Source: Actinomycetes bacterium (GTDB lineage Bacteria; Actinomycetota; Acidimicrobiia; Acidimicrobiales; Acidimicrobiaceae). From it: DNA of 42,118 bases. The first letter of the stretch is position 1, and each line of letters opens with the position of its first letter. Positions 1 to 8,349 of the stretch are shown here, in pieces. The translations under genes were made by a program, and so were the position numbers. Below the pieces are notes generated by a model that saw only the letters and a list, made by a program, of their open reading frames with translations, did not search any database and was not told where the DNA came from. Location of the stretch: the NCBI GenBank assembly GCA_021799875.1, contig JAJYZP010000014.1, positions 1-42,118 of the forward strand. The letters run 5' to 3'.

Positions 1-252
1 AGTATCCCTTGCCATCGGGAGTCGATGCCATACCCACAATGGGCTTATTGAGGGTCATGGCTCCTGTGGAACCGTAGAACTGAGCATCTCCAAAGGAGAA
101 GATCCCTCCGTCGGAGGCAACGAGCCAGTATCCCTTACCATCGGGTGTCGACGCCATACCCACAATGGGCTTATTGAGGGTCATGGCTCCTGTGGAACCG
201 TAGAACTGAGCATCTCCAAAGGAGAAGATCCCTCCATCGGAGGCGACCTCCC
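1..252 (-). repeat. Two tandem 126-bp in-frame repeats (42 aa each)
   Basis: Unit 1 (1-126) and unit 2 (127-252) differ at about eight positions by eye, mostly at the unit ends. A third copy would begin at 253 but diverges after the GYW codons into an S/T-rich linker. Each unit encodes the [21 protein letters not shown] pattern followed by a [16 protein letters not shown] segment. The array continues beyond the left edge. Confidence 0.95.
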
Positions 253-1126
253 AGTATCCTTGGGTCGGAGACGAGGAGCTGATCAGCGACGAAACGGTGC
301 TCCACGGTGCAAGAACAGGAACCTGCGTCGCCGCAGCATGATCTGCGGAGACGACAAGAAGCGCTGCTGAGGTTGCGTAACTCTCATTCTGCGTCATTGA
401 GAGACCAAAGTAGAGCGCCGTGGTACCGCCACCACCGAAAAGAATGTTGTCACGATGCTGCCAACAGCCGGGGGAGCCTGGAGCTGTGCACGCAAGATTA
501 TTCGAGCCGTAGCCATCGTTATACATCCAGTCGTAGTACACAACCAACCAGTTCGCTGGTGCCGTCGAACCAAACCAGTTCGATCCAACGCTCTCCACCG
601 TAACTCCGTCGAGAGTGGTGCCACTGGGCAGATTGGGGTCGACTCCTTGGATGGCGCCTTGAGCCGCAACGCCGTCGAGTCCGCCCAGCTCTCCCGTGAG
701 AAGCGAGAGCCCATACGCTGCTCGATCCTGGTTAGCCAGAAGCTCGATCTGAATATCAGGTGCAAGAGTGGTGAAGTCAGCAGGAAGTGAGTAACTTTTC
801 AGCCCCAACGAGGCCCGCCCCGCATCCAAGGAAGCAACGATGAGGCTCTCACAGGCACTACCGTCGATAGCAACACCACATGCAGGGCTCTGCAACGCAT
901 TAGCAATATCGCCTGGATCGTTTCCCGTTGGGTTCAGCGAGGCCGAGACTACGGCGCTCGACTTCAACAACACTGACGACCGAGAGGGAGTCGACCAAGC
1001 GTTGGCGCCGAGCGCCACAAGCAACACTCCTGACAGCACGAACGATCGAATAGGACGGAGTGGCCGGAGAGCTCCGAAGAACGTTAAAGGACGCTGACGC
1101 CGCGTCTCTGTCGAAGATCGTCTCAC
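1..1126 (-). CDS. Secreted CAP/SCP-like protein with C-terminal [15 protein letters not shown] repeats (3' end outside window)
   Basis: Reading the minus strand from a GTG at 1126 gives an open frame that runs off the left edge (over 375 residues). A basic N-terminus and a hydrophobic stretch ending ALGANA (to about residue 43) look like a signal peptide with an AxA cleavage site. Residues about 120-270 resemble the CAP/SCP superfamily: [11 protein letters not shown] near 130-140 and [10 protein letters not shown] ending at 229, with paired cysteines. From residue 290 the chain becomes 42-aa repeats beginning GYW, common in secreted actinobacterial proteins. The start is uncertain: an in-frame TTG at 1135 follows a GGGGA stretch and is an alternative. 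The exact role is unknown; an extracellular or wall-associated protein is inferred. It lies 51 bp downstream of glgB on the same strand and shows no link to glycogen metabolism. Confidence 0.72.
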   Translation of the reverse strand, partial: MRRSSTETRRQRPLTFFGALRPLRPIRSFVLSGVLLVALGANAWSTPSRSSVLLKSSAVVSASLNPTGNDPGDIANALQSPACGVAIDGSACESLIVASLDAGRASLGLKSYSLPADFTTLAPDIQIELLANQDRAAYGLSLLTGELGGLDGVAAQGAIQGVDPNLPSGTTLDGVTVESVGSNWFGSTAPANWLVVYYDWMYNDGYGSNNLACTAPGSPGCWQHRDNILFGGGGTTALYFGLSMTQNESYATSAALLVVSADHAAATQVPVLAPWSTVSSLISSSSPTQGYWEVASDGGIFSFGDAQFYGSTGAMTLNKPIVGMASTPDGKGYWLVASDGGIFSFGDAQFYGSTGAMTLNKPIVGMASTPDGKGY

Positions 1127-1177
1127 GAGCGCCAACTCAGATCCCCACGCACGACGTACTCTTCACGGTCCGCTCCT

Positions 1178-3124
1178 TCATCGCCTCAACTCGAGGCCAC
1201 ATGGTTCATCCTCTCCGCTGTGTTCCATGATCACCACGGAGAGCGGGGGTAAGACTACCTCTGCTGAGTAAGGATATCGACCCGAGGCTCGTTCGACCGC
1301 CTCGATCACACCGAGATTTCCGAGCCCCGATCCGCCATAGATCGTTGCATCACCGTTGAAGATCTCCTTCCAAACACCACTGAAGGGAAGTCCAACAACA
1401 TATCGATCCCGAGGCACTGGTGAGAAGTTGGCAAGCACCGCTACCGTCGAAGCTCCAGCTCGACGGTGGGCATCACTGGCGAAACGACAGAACCCGATAA
1501 CGTTTGAAGCCGAGTCAGAGGTCGCGATCCACGCAAAGCCATCCCCAGAGTGATCTAAGGAGTACAGTGCCGGAGTGGTTCGATAGATTCTATTTAAATC
1601 CCGCACCACCTGCTCGACCCCGTCGCCATGCTCGGTGAGCTCGCGCTGATCGAGCAGGGACGCTGACTCCGACCACTCGCTCTGCTGTGCAAATTCACAC
1701 CCCATGAACAGCAGTTTCTTACCGGGATGGGTCCACATCCACGCGAGACAGGCCCTCACGTTCGCAAGTTTCTGCCAGTGGTCGCCGGGCATCTTGGAGT
1801 ACAGAGAGCCCTTTCCGTGGACCACCTCATCGTGGGAGATTGGAAGAATAAAGTTCTCGGAGAAGGCGTAGAGCAGTCCAAAGGTCAACTGGTGATGATG
1901 CCACTGTCGATGTATCGGTTCTCGAGCAAAATAATCAAGAGTGTCATGCATCCAACCCATATTCCATTTGAAACCGAAGCCAAGTCCACCGAGAGATGTC
2001 GGCCGGGTCACATTGGGGAAGGCCGTCGACTCTTCGGCAATCGTCGCCGTCCCCGCTCCGAGGGTTGGAACCATCTCGTTGAACTCTCTGAGAAATCTCT
2101 GAGCAGCGAGGTCTTCTCGACCTCCGTACTCGTTTGGGACCCACTCGTCGCGCGAGTAGTCAAGGTAAAGCATCGATGCCACCGCATCGACTCGGATCGC
2201 ATCAAAACCAATAATCTCGATCCAATACCGAGCCGAGGAGAGCAGGAAGCTTCGCACCTCATTTCTGGAGAAGTTGAAGATAGCGCTACCCCAGTCGGGA
2301 TGGATACCTTGCCTCGGGTCTAAGTGTTCGTACAGAGCGGTGCCGTCAAAACGGTAGAGCCCGTGGGCATCTGTCGCAAAGTGTCCGGGGACCCAATCCA
2401 AGATCACCCCAACGCCGGCCTGATGGAGTGCATCAACCAGCCCTATCAGCGCTTGTAGAGATCCCCATCGAGAGGTCGGCGCAAAGTAGGAGGTCGCTTG
2501 ATAGCCCCACGAGCCGCCGTAGGGATGCTCCGTGAGAGGAAGAAACTCGACGTGCGTGAAGCCAAGACTTACGATGCGCTCGACCAACGTCAACGCTGCG
2601 CGCTCATACGTCTCCTCTCCCCACTCTCGCTCGAAGGACCCAAGATGAACTTCGTAGACAGAGACCGGTTCTCCTCCAAGCCACCGCTGCTGGTCAGCGA
2701 CCCGTGTACTCCGCTGGTCAACCGGAAGGGCCTCGCCCGTGACGATAGAAGCGGTCCTCGGCGGAACTTCGGTTGCTCGAGCGTACGGATCGGCTTTTTC
2801 GATCCATTCGCCATTGGCGGTCTGAATCGCAAACTTGTAGCACTGTCCAATCTCCGCACCAGCCACGAATCCGGACCAGACTCCTGAGGAGCCGATAGGT
2901 GAGAGCACCGAGGCTCGCTGGTCCCATCCGTTGAAGTCGCCAATAACGGCAACCGCAGCGGCAGATGGCGCCCACGTCGAGAAGCTCACACCTACCACCC
3001 CGCCGAGCAACCCGTAGTGGGCCCCAAGAAACTCCCACGCTCGCTGGTGGCGACCCTCACCAAAGAGGAAGAGATCGTAGGGGGTGGGGGCATGGATAGT
3101 TGGAAGGTCTGCGATCGACCTCAC
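1178..3124 (-). CDS. glgB: 1,4-alpha-glucan branching enzyme GlgB (GH13)
   Basis: Introduces alpha-1,6 branches into linear alpha-1,4-glucan in the cytoplasm. The 648-aa product has a CBM48-type N-terminal domain (SFSTWAPSAAAVAVIGDFNGWD region, about residues 45-70) and a GH13 barrel. The three catalytic acids are in their family motifs: D313 in IRVDAVASM, E364 in TIAEES and D432 in SHDEVVHGKG. The spacing E364-D432 is 68, as between E458 and D526 in the E. coli enzyme. It lacks the extra N-terminal domain that makes some actinobacterial GlgB proteins over 700 aa. The GTG start lies 6 bp after the mak stop, so it is the last gene of the glgE-treS-mak-glgB run and branches the glucan that GlgE makes. 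Confidence 0.96.
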   Translation of the reverse strand: MRSIADLPTIHAPTPYDLFLFGEGRHQRAWEFLGAHYGLLGGVVGVSFSTWAPSAAAVAVIGDFNGWDQRASVLSPIGSSGVWSGFVAGAEIGQCYKFAIQTANGEWIEKADPYARATEVPPRTASIVTGEALPVDQRSTRVADQQRWLGGEPVSVYEVHLGSFEREWGEETYERAALTLVERIVSLGFTHVEFLPLTEHPYGGSWGYQATSYFAPTSRWGSLQALIGLVDALHQAGVGVILDWVPGHFATDAHGLYRFDGTALYEHLDPRQGIHPDWGSAIFNFSRNEVRSFLLSSARYWIEIIGFDAIRVDAVASMLYLDYSRDEWVPNEYGGREDLAAQRFLREFNEMVPTLGAGTATIAEESTAFPNVTRPTSLGGLGFGFKWNMGWMHDTLDYFAREPIHRQWHHHQLTFGLLYAFSENFILPISHDEVVHGKGSLYSKMPGDHWQKLANVRACLAWMWTHPGKKLLFMGCEFAQQSEWSESASLLDQRELTEHGDGVEQVVRDLNRIYRTTPALYSLDHSGDGFAWIATSDSASNVIGFCRFASDAHRRAGASTVAVLANFSPVPRDRYVVGLPFSGVWKEIFNGDATIYGGSGLGNLGVIEAVERASGRYPYSAEVVLPPLSVVIMEHSGEDEPCGLELRR

Positions 3125-3130
3125 CGCCTT

Positions 3131-4462
3131 TCAAATTTCTGCTAGATACGACAGCGGGACCGAGACAAGACCTCGACCCGCAAGAAGCTCATACTCGAGT
3201 TCGTACGCTGCCTTCTCCGCAGCAAAGACATGAACAAGCTCATCACTGATGGAGGCCGAATCCAACTCGGACCGATATGCCTCCAAGCAGATCTCGAAGA
3301 GTAGTCCTGGGGCCAACGTGCTGGTGCTTACGTTGATGCGACGCATCGCCTCAACGTAAGCGAAGGAGCGTTGTAGCCCCCCAAGGTCACGCTCGACCGG
3401 ATCGAGCGCTGAACCCATCTGAGATGTAGCTAAAACCTCTCCTTCGAAGTCGATGTACGCTATCGTACCCTCCGATGCAGATCCTTCAAGAAGGATCTGA
3501 CCGAGATGAAGATCGCCATGAATGAGTTGCGTTCTGATGCCCACGTCCGCCCTAGGGCCCTTGGCCCATAGTGGATGATCTGTCGAGCTAAACCTACCTA
3601 TGAGATCGTGCAGTCGTGATCTCTCATCGGGGCCAAGCTGATCGTGGTGGTGCTCGAGGCAGCGTTCGACCGAACGAACCATGCGTTCTCTTGCAGACAA
3701 GCGTATCTGAGCGTAGGACTCCACACGAGTTTCGGTTACTTTGCGGAGCGAGCGGTGGAGATCGGCCAGAGTACTACCAATCCGTCGAGCCACCACCTGC
3801 AGCTCGCTATCGTCGAAGGACCCGCCGGTACAGTCCGCGTAGAGATCGTGAGCATTCGGGAGGTAGTCCACTGCGACCATAACCGTCACACCTCCCACAA
3901 CACCGACGTCGTGAACCTTCGGTACCGGAGCGTCGGCGCCATCAGAGAGGCGCACGAGCGTGTCGACCTCACGATGAGGTCCTTGCCGAAGCCTCCGATA
4001 GAGCTTCACGAAGATATCTGAACCGACAGTGACAGCCGAATTCGACTGCTCTCGATCGATCAAACGAGTACCGCCTCTCAGACTGAGACCGGGCATTCTG
4101 ACCTTCAAAAGTGCGTCCCGCTCTCTCTGGTCTTGAAGCAGATCGATCACTTGGACGTCATGACGAACCGTACTCGTAGGATCGACCTCCACAGAACGCA
4201 GTATTACGGGAACGTACCAGAGCCCCAGTTCGCCATTGCGCACGATCAACTCGACCGCAAGGTCATCGGCCGAACCGTGCCACCATCCCACCTCGAAACG
4301 TAGATCTTCGTCAAGATGAGGGTCGCTAAAGTACCGCTGAGCTCTCAGAAAATCCGAGAGCCTCTGGACAACGAGCGAATCGTTCACGAAGCTCTCGACA
4401 TCACCGAGATGAAGATCACCTCCCTCACCATCGGCTCCGACATCACGATCGCTCGAGGTCAC
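3131..4462 (-). CDS. mak: Maltokinase (ATP:maltose 1-phosphotransferase)
   Basis: Phosphorylates maltose to alpha-maltose 1-phosphate, the donor for GlgE. The 443-aa protein has the aminoglycoside-kinase-like fold signature: HGDLHLGQ with catalytic Asp at D317, and the metal-binding IDFEGE with D338. The Mak N-terminal cap region is present. The start overlaps the treS stop by 4 bp, which suggests translational coupling. In many actinobacteria Mak is fused to the TreS C-terminus; here the two are separate but adjacent. The assignment rests on the motifs plus the position between treS and glgB. Confidence 0.93.
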   Translation of the reverse strand: MTSSDRDVGADGEGGDLHLGDVESFVNDSLVVQRLSDFLRAQRYFSDPHLDEDLRFEVGWWHGSADDLAVELIVRNGELGLWYVPVILRSVEVDPTSTVRHDVQVIDLLQDQRERDALLKVRMPGLSLRGGTRLIDREQSNSAVTVGSDIFVKLYRRLRQGPHREVDTLVRLSDGADAPVPKVHDVGVVGGVTVMVAVDYLPNAHDLYADCTGGSFDDSELQVVARRIGSTLADLHRSLRKVTETRVESYAQIRLSARERMVRSVERCLEHHHDQLGPDERSRLHDLIGRFSSTDHPLWAKGPRADVGIRTQLIHGDLHLGQILLEGSASEGTIAYIDFEGEVLATSQMGSALDPVERDLGGLQRSFAYVEAMRRINVSTSTLAPGLLFEICLEAYRSELDSASISDELVHVFAAEKAAYELEYELLAGRGLVSVPLSYLAEI

Positions 4463-6141
4463 GACGTCTCATCTCCATCGTCTTGACGAACGAGCTCGAA
4501 CCAGAATACTCCATAGGGAGGCAGGGTGAAGAAGTAAGGATCCGAGCCGATCGCCGGAAACCGAGTCCGCCCAAGGAGCTCGTAAGGAACTCGTCCGACG
4601 AAACCGGAGAGATCGAGAGAGAGGGGCTGTGCAGAACGTGCGAGGTTATTGACACAGAGCACGAATCGTCCCTGATCTTCCACGGACCGCACGTAGGCGA
4701 AGCAGGACGGATTCTCCGTACGCAACAGTTCAAAAGCCCCAGTGCCGAAGACGCCTTCGGATCGACGGATCCATAACATATTGCGGAGCCAGTGGAGAAA
4801 CGACGAAGGGTTTCTCGTTTGCGATTCGACGTTGACCGACTCATACCCATAGACCGGGTCCATATTGAGCGGCAAGTAGAGACGTGCGAAATCTGCTTTG
4901 GAGAATCCCGCGTTACGATCCGGCGACCACTGCATCGGGGTCCTCACCGAGTCACGATCGCCGAGATAGATATTGTCGCCCATCAAGATCTCATCGCCAT
5001 AGTACAAAATGGGAGTTCCAGGTAGCGAAAAGAGAAGGGCATGCAGGAGTTCGGCGACACGACGATCGTTCTCTATCAGCGGCGCCAACCGACGTCCGAT
5101 CCCCACGTTGCGACGCATGCGCGGATCGGAGACGTACGCACGATACATAAACTCTCGCTCCTCGTCGGTGACCATCTCGAGCGTGAGTTCATCGTGGTTA
5201 CGAAGGAAGATACCCCACTGACACCCCTCGGGTATGGCCGGTGTCTGTTCGATTGAGTCAATGATCGGCTGCGCTGACTCCATTTTTACCGACATGAAGA
5301 GCCGTGGCATGATGGGAAAGTTAAAGCACATGTGGCACTCGTCGCCGTTCCCAAAGTAATCGACGACGTCCTTCGGCCATTGATTCGCCTCCGCCAAGAG
5401 AACCTTATCAGCGTACTTCGAGTCCACGAACGAGCGTACACGCTTGAGAAATGCGTGTGTTTCCGGGAGGTTTTCGCCGTTCGTGCCCTCACGCTCAAAG
5501 AGATACGGTACGGCATCCATACGAAAACCGTCGAGCCCGCGGGAGAGCCAGAAGTCAACGACCTCGATCATCGCATGCTCAACCTCAACGTTATTGAAGT
5601 TCAGGTCGGGCTGATGATAGAAGAAGCGATGCCAGTAGTACTGCTGACGCTCAGGAGACCAAGCCCAGTTAGAGCTCTCGGTATCGATAAAGATGATGCG
5701 GGCCTCTCGATAGGGCTCGTCAGTATCCGACCAGACGTACCAATCCGCCTTGGGGTTGGTCCGATCCCGCTTGGACTCCAAGAACCAAGGGTGCTGGTCA
5801 GAGGTGTGGTTGACAACGAGATCTGCAATCACTCGAATATTTTTTTGGTGCGCACGGGCGATCAACGCGTCGAGGTCAGAGTTTTCTCCATACTCCGGCA
5901 AGATCGTCATGTAGTCAGAGATATCGTAGCCACCATCACGAAGCGGTGACTTATAGTAGGGCATCAACCAGATACAGTTGATGCCTAACCACTCTAAGTA
6001 GTCGAGCTTCTCCGTAATACCCCGTAAGTCTCCGACACCATCGCTATTGGAGTCAGAGAATCCTCGAGGGAGGATCTCGTAAAAGATGGCCTCTTGAAAC
6101 CAAGAAGAGGACTTCGAAGGTCGAGATTGCGAATCAGACAA
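4459..6141 (-). CDS. treS: Trehalose synthase / maltose alpha-D-glucosyltransferase TreS (GH13)
   Basis: Interconverts trehalose and maltose, supplying maltose to Mak. The 560-aa protein starts with the GH13_16-type FQEAIFYEILPRGFSDSNSDG region. It carries the catalytic triad D209 (GFRMDAVPYLFE), E251 (LLAEANQWP) and D317 (RNHDELTLEM). The EGTNGENLPETH segment after the nucleophile is typical of TreS. Its start overlaps the end of glgE by 8 bp and its stop overlaps mak by 4 bp. Length matches TreS enzymes without a fused kinase. A general alpha-glucosidase is the alternative, but the neighbours and the DGFRMDAVPYL-EREGT pattern favour TreS. Confidence 0.95.
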   Translation of the reverse strand: MSDSQSRPSKSSSWFQEAIFYEILPRGFSDSNSDGVGDLRGITEKLDYLEWLGINCIWLMPYYKSPLRDGGYDISDYMTILPEYGENSDLDALIARAHQKNIRVIADLVVNHTSDQHPWFLESKRDRTNPKADWYVWSDTDEPYREARIIFIDTESSNWAWSPERQQYYWHRFFYHQPDLNFNNVEVEHAMIEVVDFWLSRGLDGFRMDAVPYLFEREGTNGENLPETHAFLKRVRSFVDSKYADKVLLAEANQWPKDVVDYFGNGDECHMCFNFPIMPRLFMSVKMESAQPIIDSIEQTPAIPEGCQWGIFLRNHDELTLEMVTDEEREFMYRAYVSDPRMRRNVGIGRRLAPLIENDRRVAELLHALLFSLPGTPILYYGDEILMGDNIYLGDRDSVRTPMQWSPDRNAGFSKADFARLYLPLNMDPVYGYESVNVESQTRNPSSFLHWLRNMLWIRRSEGVFGTGAFELLRTENPSCFAYVRSVEDQGRFVLCVNNLARSAQPLSLDLSGFVGRVPYELLGRTRFPAIGSDPYFFTLPPYGVFWFELVRQDDGDETS

Positions 6142-8077
6142 CGTTACCGTCGATTTCTATGAGGTGGCCCGGAGCGTGCGCCGGGTCAAGACGAATGTAG
6201 TTCTGTCCAGTCTGCCAGAGGTAATGCTCCCCACTGATGCAATCGTGAACCTCAACCGCTTCGGCACCCACGCGTGAGATCCACGACTCTCCAAGAGTGA
6301 TCTCTCCTTCTTGTACGTGAGCAGCATCGAGGTTTACGGCCACAAGCACAACATCGTGGCTCGCAGGGTCAAACCGGAGGTAGCACAAGAGTTCAGGGTT
6401 GGTGCACGGCAGGAACTCCAAGGTTCCATAGACCTGAAGCGCTCGATGGGAGCGGCGAGCGCGGTTGACCGTTCGGATCAAATCGTCGAGCTGGCCGCCA
6501 CTTTGGTAGTCGCGCCTCACTAACTCGTACTTCTCCGAGTTTGCGTACTCCTCGCTCATTGGAGTAACGGGTTGATTCTCACAGAACTCGAAGCCCGAGT
6601 AGATCCCATAGAGAGAGCTCATCGTCGCTCCGAGAAGGAGACGTAGAGCAAATGCTGCGGGAGGGCCATAACGGAGCGAACCGGCCAAGATATCTGGAGT
6701 ATTGGGCCAGAGGTTAGCTCGAAAAGAGCTCACCATCTCTGGTTGGTAGAGTGAGCTAACGTACTCTCGCAGCTCATCTGAGCCCTCGCGCCATGTGAAG
6801 TAGGTATAGCTCTGCGAGAAGCCGATCTCTGCAAGGGCCTCCATGACCCTCGGCCGAGTGAAGGCCTCAGCAAGAAAGACGACCTCCGGACTCTCCTTTC
6901 GCACCGAGGTCAGGAGCCAGTGCCAAAACCCAATCGGTTTGGTATGAGGATTATCGACCCGAAAGGTCGTAACACCACAGGAGATCCAGTATCGCACGAT
7001 TCGGAGAATCTCCTCCCAGAGGGCAACCCGATCCGACTCGTGCTCCGGAAAGAAATTAATCGGCACGATGTCTTCGTAGCGCTTCGGTGGATTCTCCGCA
7101 GTAGCAAGAGAGCCGTCGGGACGGAAAAAGAACCACGATGGATGGTCAACGATCCACGGATGATCGAGAGAACACTGGAGAGCAAGATCGAGCGCCACCT
7201 CAACGCCGAAGCCCTTGGCCTCACGAACCAATCGCTGAAACTCTTCAGGGGTACCAAGCGAACCCTCAAGTGCATCGTGTCCTCCGGCAGGGGAACCAAT
7301 CGCCCACGGACTTCCAACGTCATCGGCCTCTGCGTGTAGGGAGTTATTGCGACCTTTGCGATTTCGAATCCCAATCGGATGGATCGGCGGGAAATATAAG
7401 ACATCGAAACCGAGTCCAGCGATGTGGGGAAGAAGCTCTGAGACACCGGCAAATCCACCGACCGAGCGTGGAAAGAGCTCGTACCAACTGCCATAAGCCG
7501 CTCTCTCCCGCTCGACGAGGATGGACACACTTTCGCCATGCTCTACTCGTTGGGCATAGCAACGTTGAGAGAGTTCCGCTCGGAGATCCGCAGAGGAGAC
7601 GGCTTCTACGAACTCGCCGTAGCTACCAGATCGTCGCAGCTTCGCGAGAGAGGTCACGAAGCGTTTCGTCAGCTTCGATCCCCTCGAAGCTTGCTTCCTC
7701 TTACTAAGCGCACCGGCTACAAGCTCCTCACCGACTTGGAGGTCTACGTCCTCCAAGGTCCCGGCATCTAGCTTCTTGTTAACCCCATCGACCCAGTCAC
7801 CGAATTGATCGTGCCAGCCCACAACTCGAAGCGTTGCGCAACCGATCTTGGACGGAGTCCACCAGCCTATGTAACGATCATTGCCGAGAGAGTCGAGTCG
7901 AACCTCCTGCTCCAGACCGGGAGTCTCGACGATTTCGGCTGTGACCATGAGCCCGTGATGAGGATCGGACGCCGCATCGACCACGATGCGGAGGGGCTGT
8001 GCAACTGCTCCCTTCGCAGGGAGATCACTGTGTCGAGTCTTTGGGGCGATCACGTTGAACACGATGCTCTCAATCAC
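6134..8077 (-). CDS. glgE: Alpha-1,4-glucan:maltose-1-phosphate maltosyltransferase GlgE (GH13_3)
   Basis: Transfers maltosyl units from maltose 1-phosphate to the non-reducing end of alpha-1,4-glucan. Signature stretches include PPKRYEDIVPINFF, the nucleophile D375 in FRVDNPHTKP, the acid/base E404 in FLAEAFTRP, and D462 in WPNTPDIL. The D375-E404 spacing of 29 equals that of the Streptomyces coelicolor enzyme. I chose the GTG at 8077 (647 aa) because AGGAGG at 8086-8091 sits 8 nt upstream. The longer reading from GTG 8086 would begin inside that ribosome binding site. It is the first gene of the glgE-treS-mak-glgB run and diverges from glgP. Confidence 0.96.
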   Translation of the reverse strand: MIESIVFNVIAPKTRHSDLPAKGAVAQPLRIVVDAASDPHHGLMVTAEIVETPGLEQEVRLDSLGNDRYIGWWTPSKIGCATLRVVGWHDQFGDWVDGVNKKLDAGTLEDVDLQVGEELVAGALSKRKQASRGSKLTKRFVTSLAKLRRSGSYGEFVEAVSSADLRAELSQRCYAQRVEHGESVSILVERERAAYGSWYELFPRSVGGFAGVSELLPHIAGLGFDVLYFPPIHPIGIRNRKGRNNSLHAEADDVGSPWAIGSPAGGHDALEGSLGTPEEFQRLVREAKGFGVEVALDLALQCSLDHPWIVDHPSWFFFRPDGSLATAENPPKRYEDIVPINFFPEHESDRVALWEEILRIVRYWISCGVTTFRVDNPHTKPIGFWHWLLTSVRKESPEVVFLAEAFTRPRVMEALAEIGFSQSYTYFTWREGSDELREYVSSLYQPEMVSSFRANLWPNTPDILAGSLRYGPPAAFALRLLLGATMSSLYGIYSGFEFCENQPVTPMSEEYANSEKYELVRRDYQSGGQLDDLIRTVNRARRSHRALQVYGTLEFLPCTNPELLCYLRFDPASHDVVLVAVNLDAAHVQEGEITLGESWISRVGAEAVEVHDCISGEHYLWQTGQNYIRLDPAHAPGHLIEIDGNVV

Positions 8078-8085
8078 CGATACCA

Positions 8086-8091
8086 CCTCCT
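8086..8091 (-). promoter_or_regulatory. Ribosome binding site AGGAGG deciding the glgE start
   Basis: A perfect AGGAGG on the minus strand is separated by 8 nt from the GTG at 8077. It overlaps the alternative GTG at 8086-8084, which makes the upstream start unlikely. Confidence 0.75.
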
Positions 8092-8349
8092 ACTCCGACT
8101 TCATCGCACGTGAACACCTTACTTCACAACATGGTCACCCAGCTGAATACAGCCCAACAGAGCAGCGGTGCCCTCTGGGCGACCGACCGAGGAGGCATGA
8201 CACCGAGAGTTCTGAAGCTCTCGAAATCCAACGCCTTCAACCGAACATCGAGTGTCAGCAATCGCTCAGAAGTGGATCACGACAGGACCCATCAGGTAGG
8301 GGTACAACGGTCGCCGTTACACTGCTGCGCCGCACGGGTAATAACCTTG

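Noticed and set aside
1-252. CRISPR-like array from the regular repeats
   Set aside because: The units are 126 bp, contiguous, coding and in frame, with no spacers.
394-765. Minus-strand frame of 123 aa within the repeat-protein gene
   Set aside because: It is in another frame of the same strand as the CAP-like reading, which has a signal peptide, CAP motifs and in-frame repeats.
8110-8349. N-terminal extension of the glgP frame to 8110
   Set aside because: The 80 extra residues have no family character. The phosphorylase N-terminus begins at about 8350-8356 and the normal length is reached from there.
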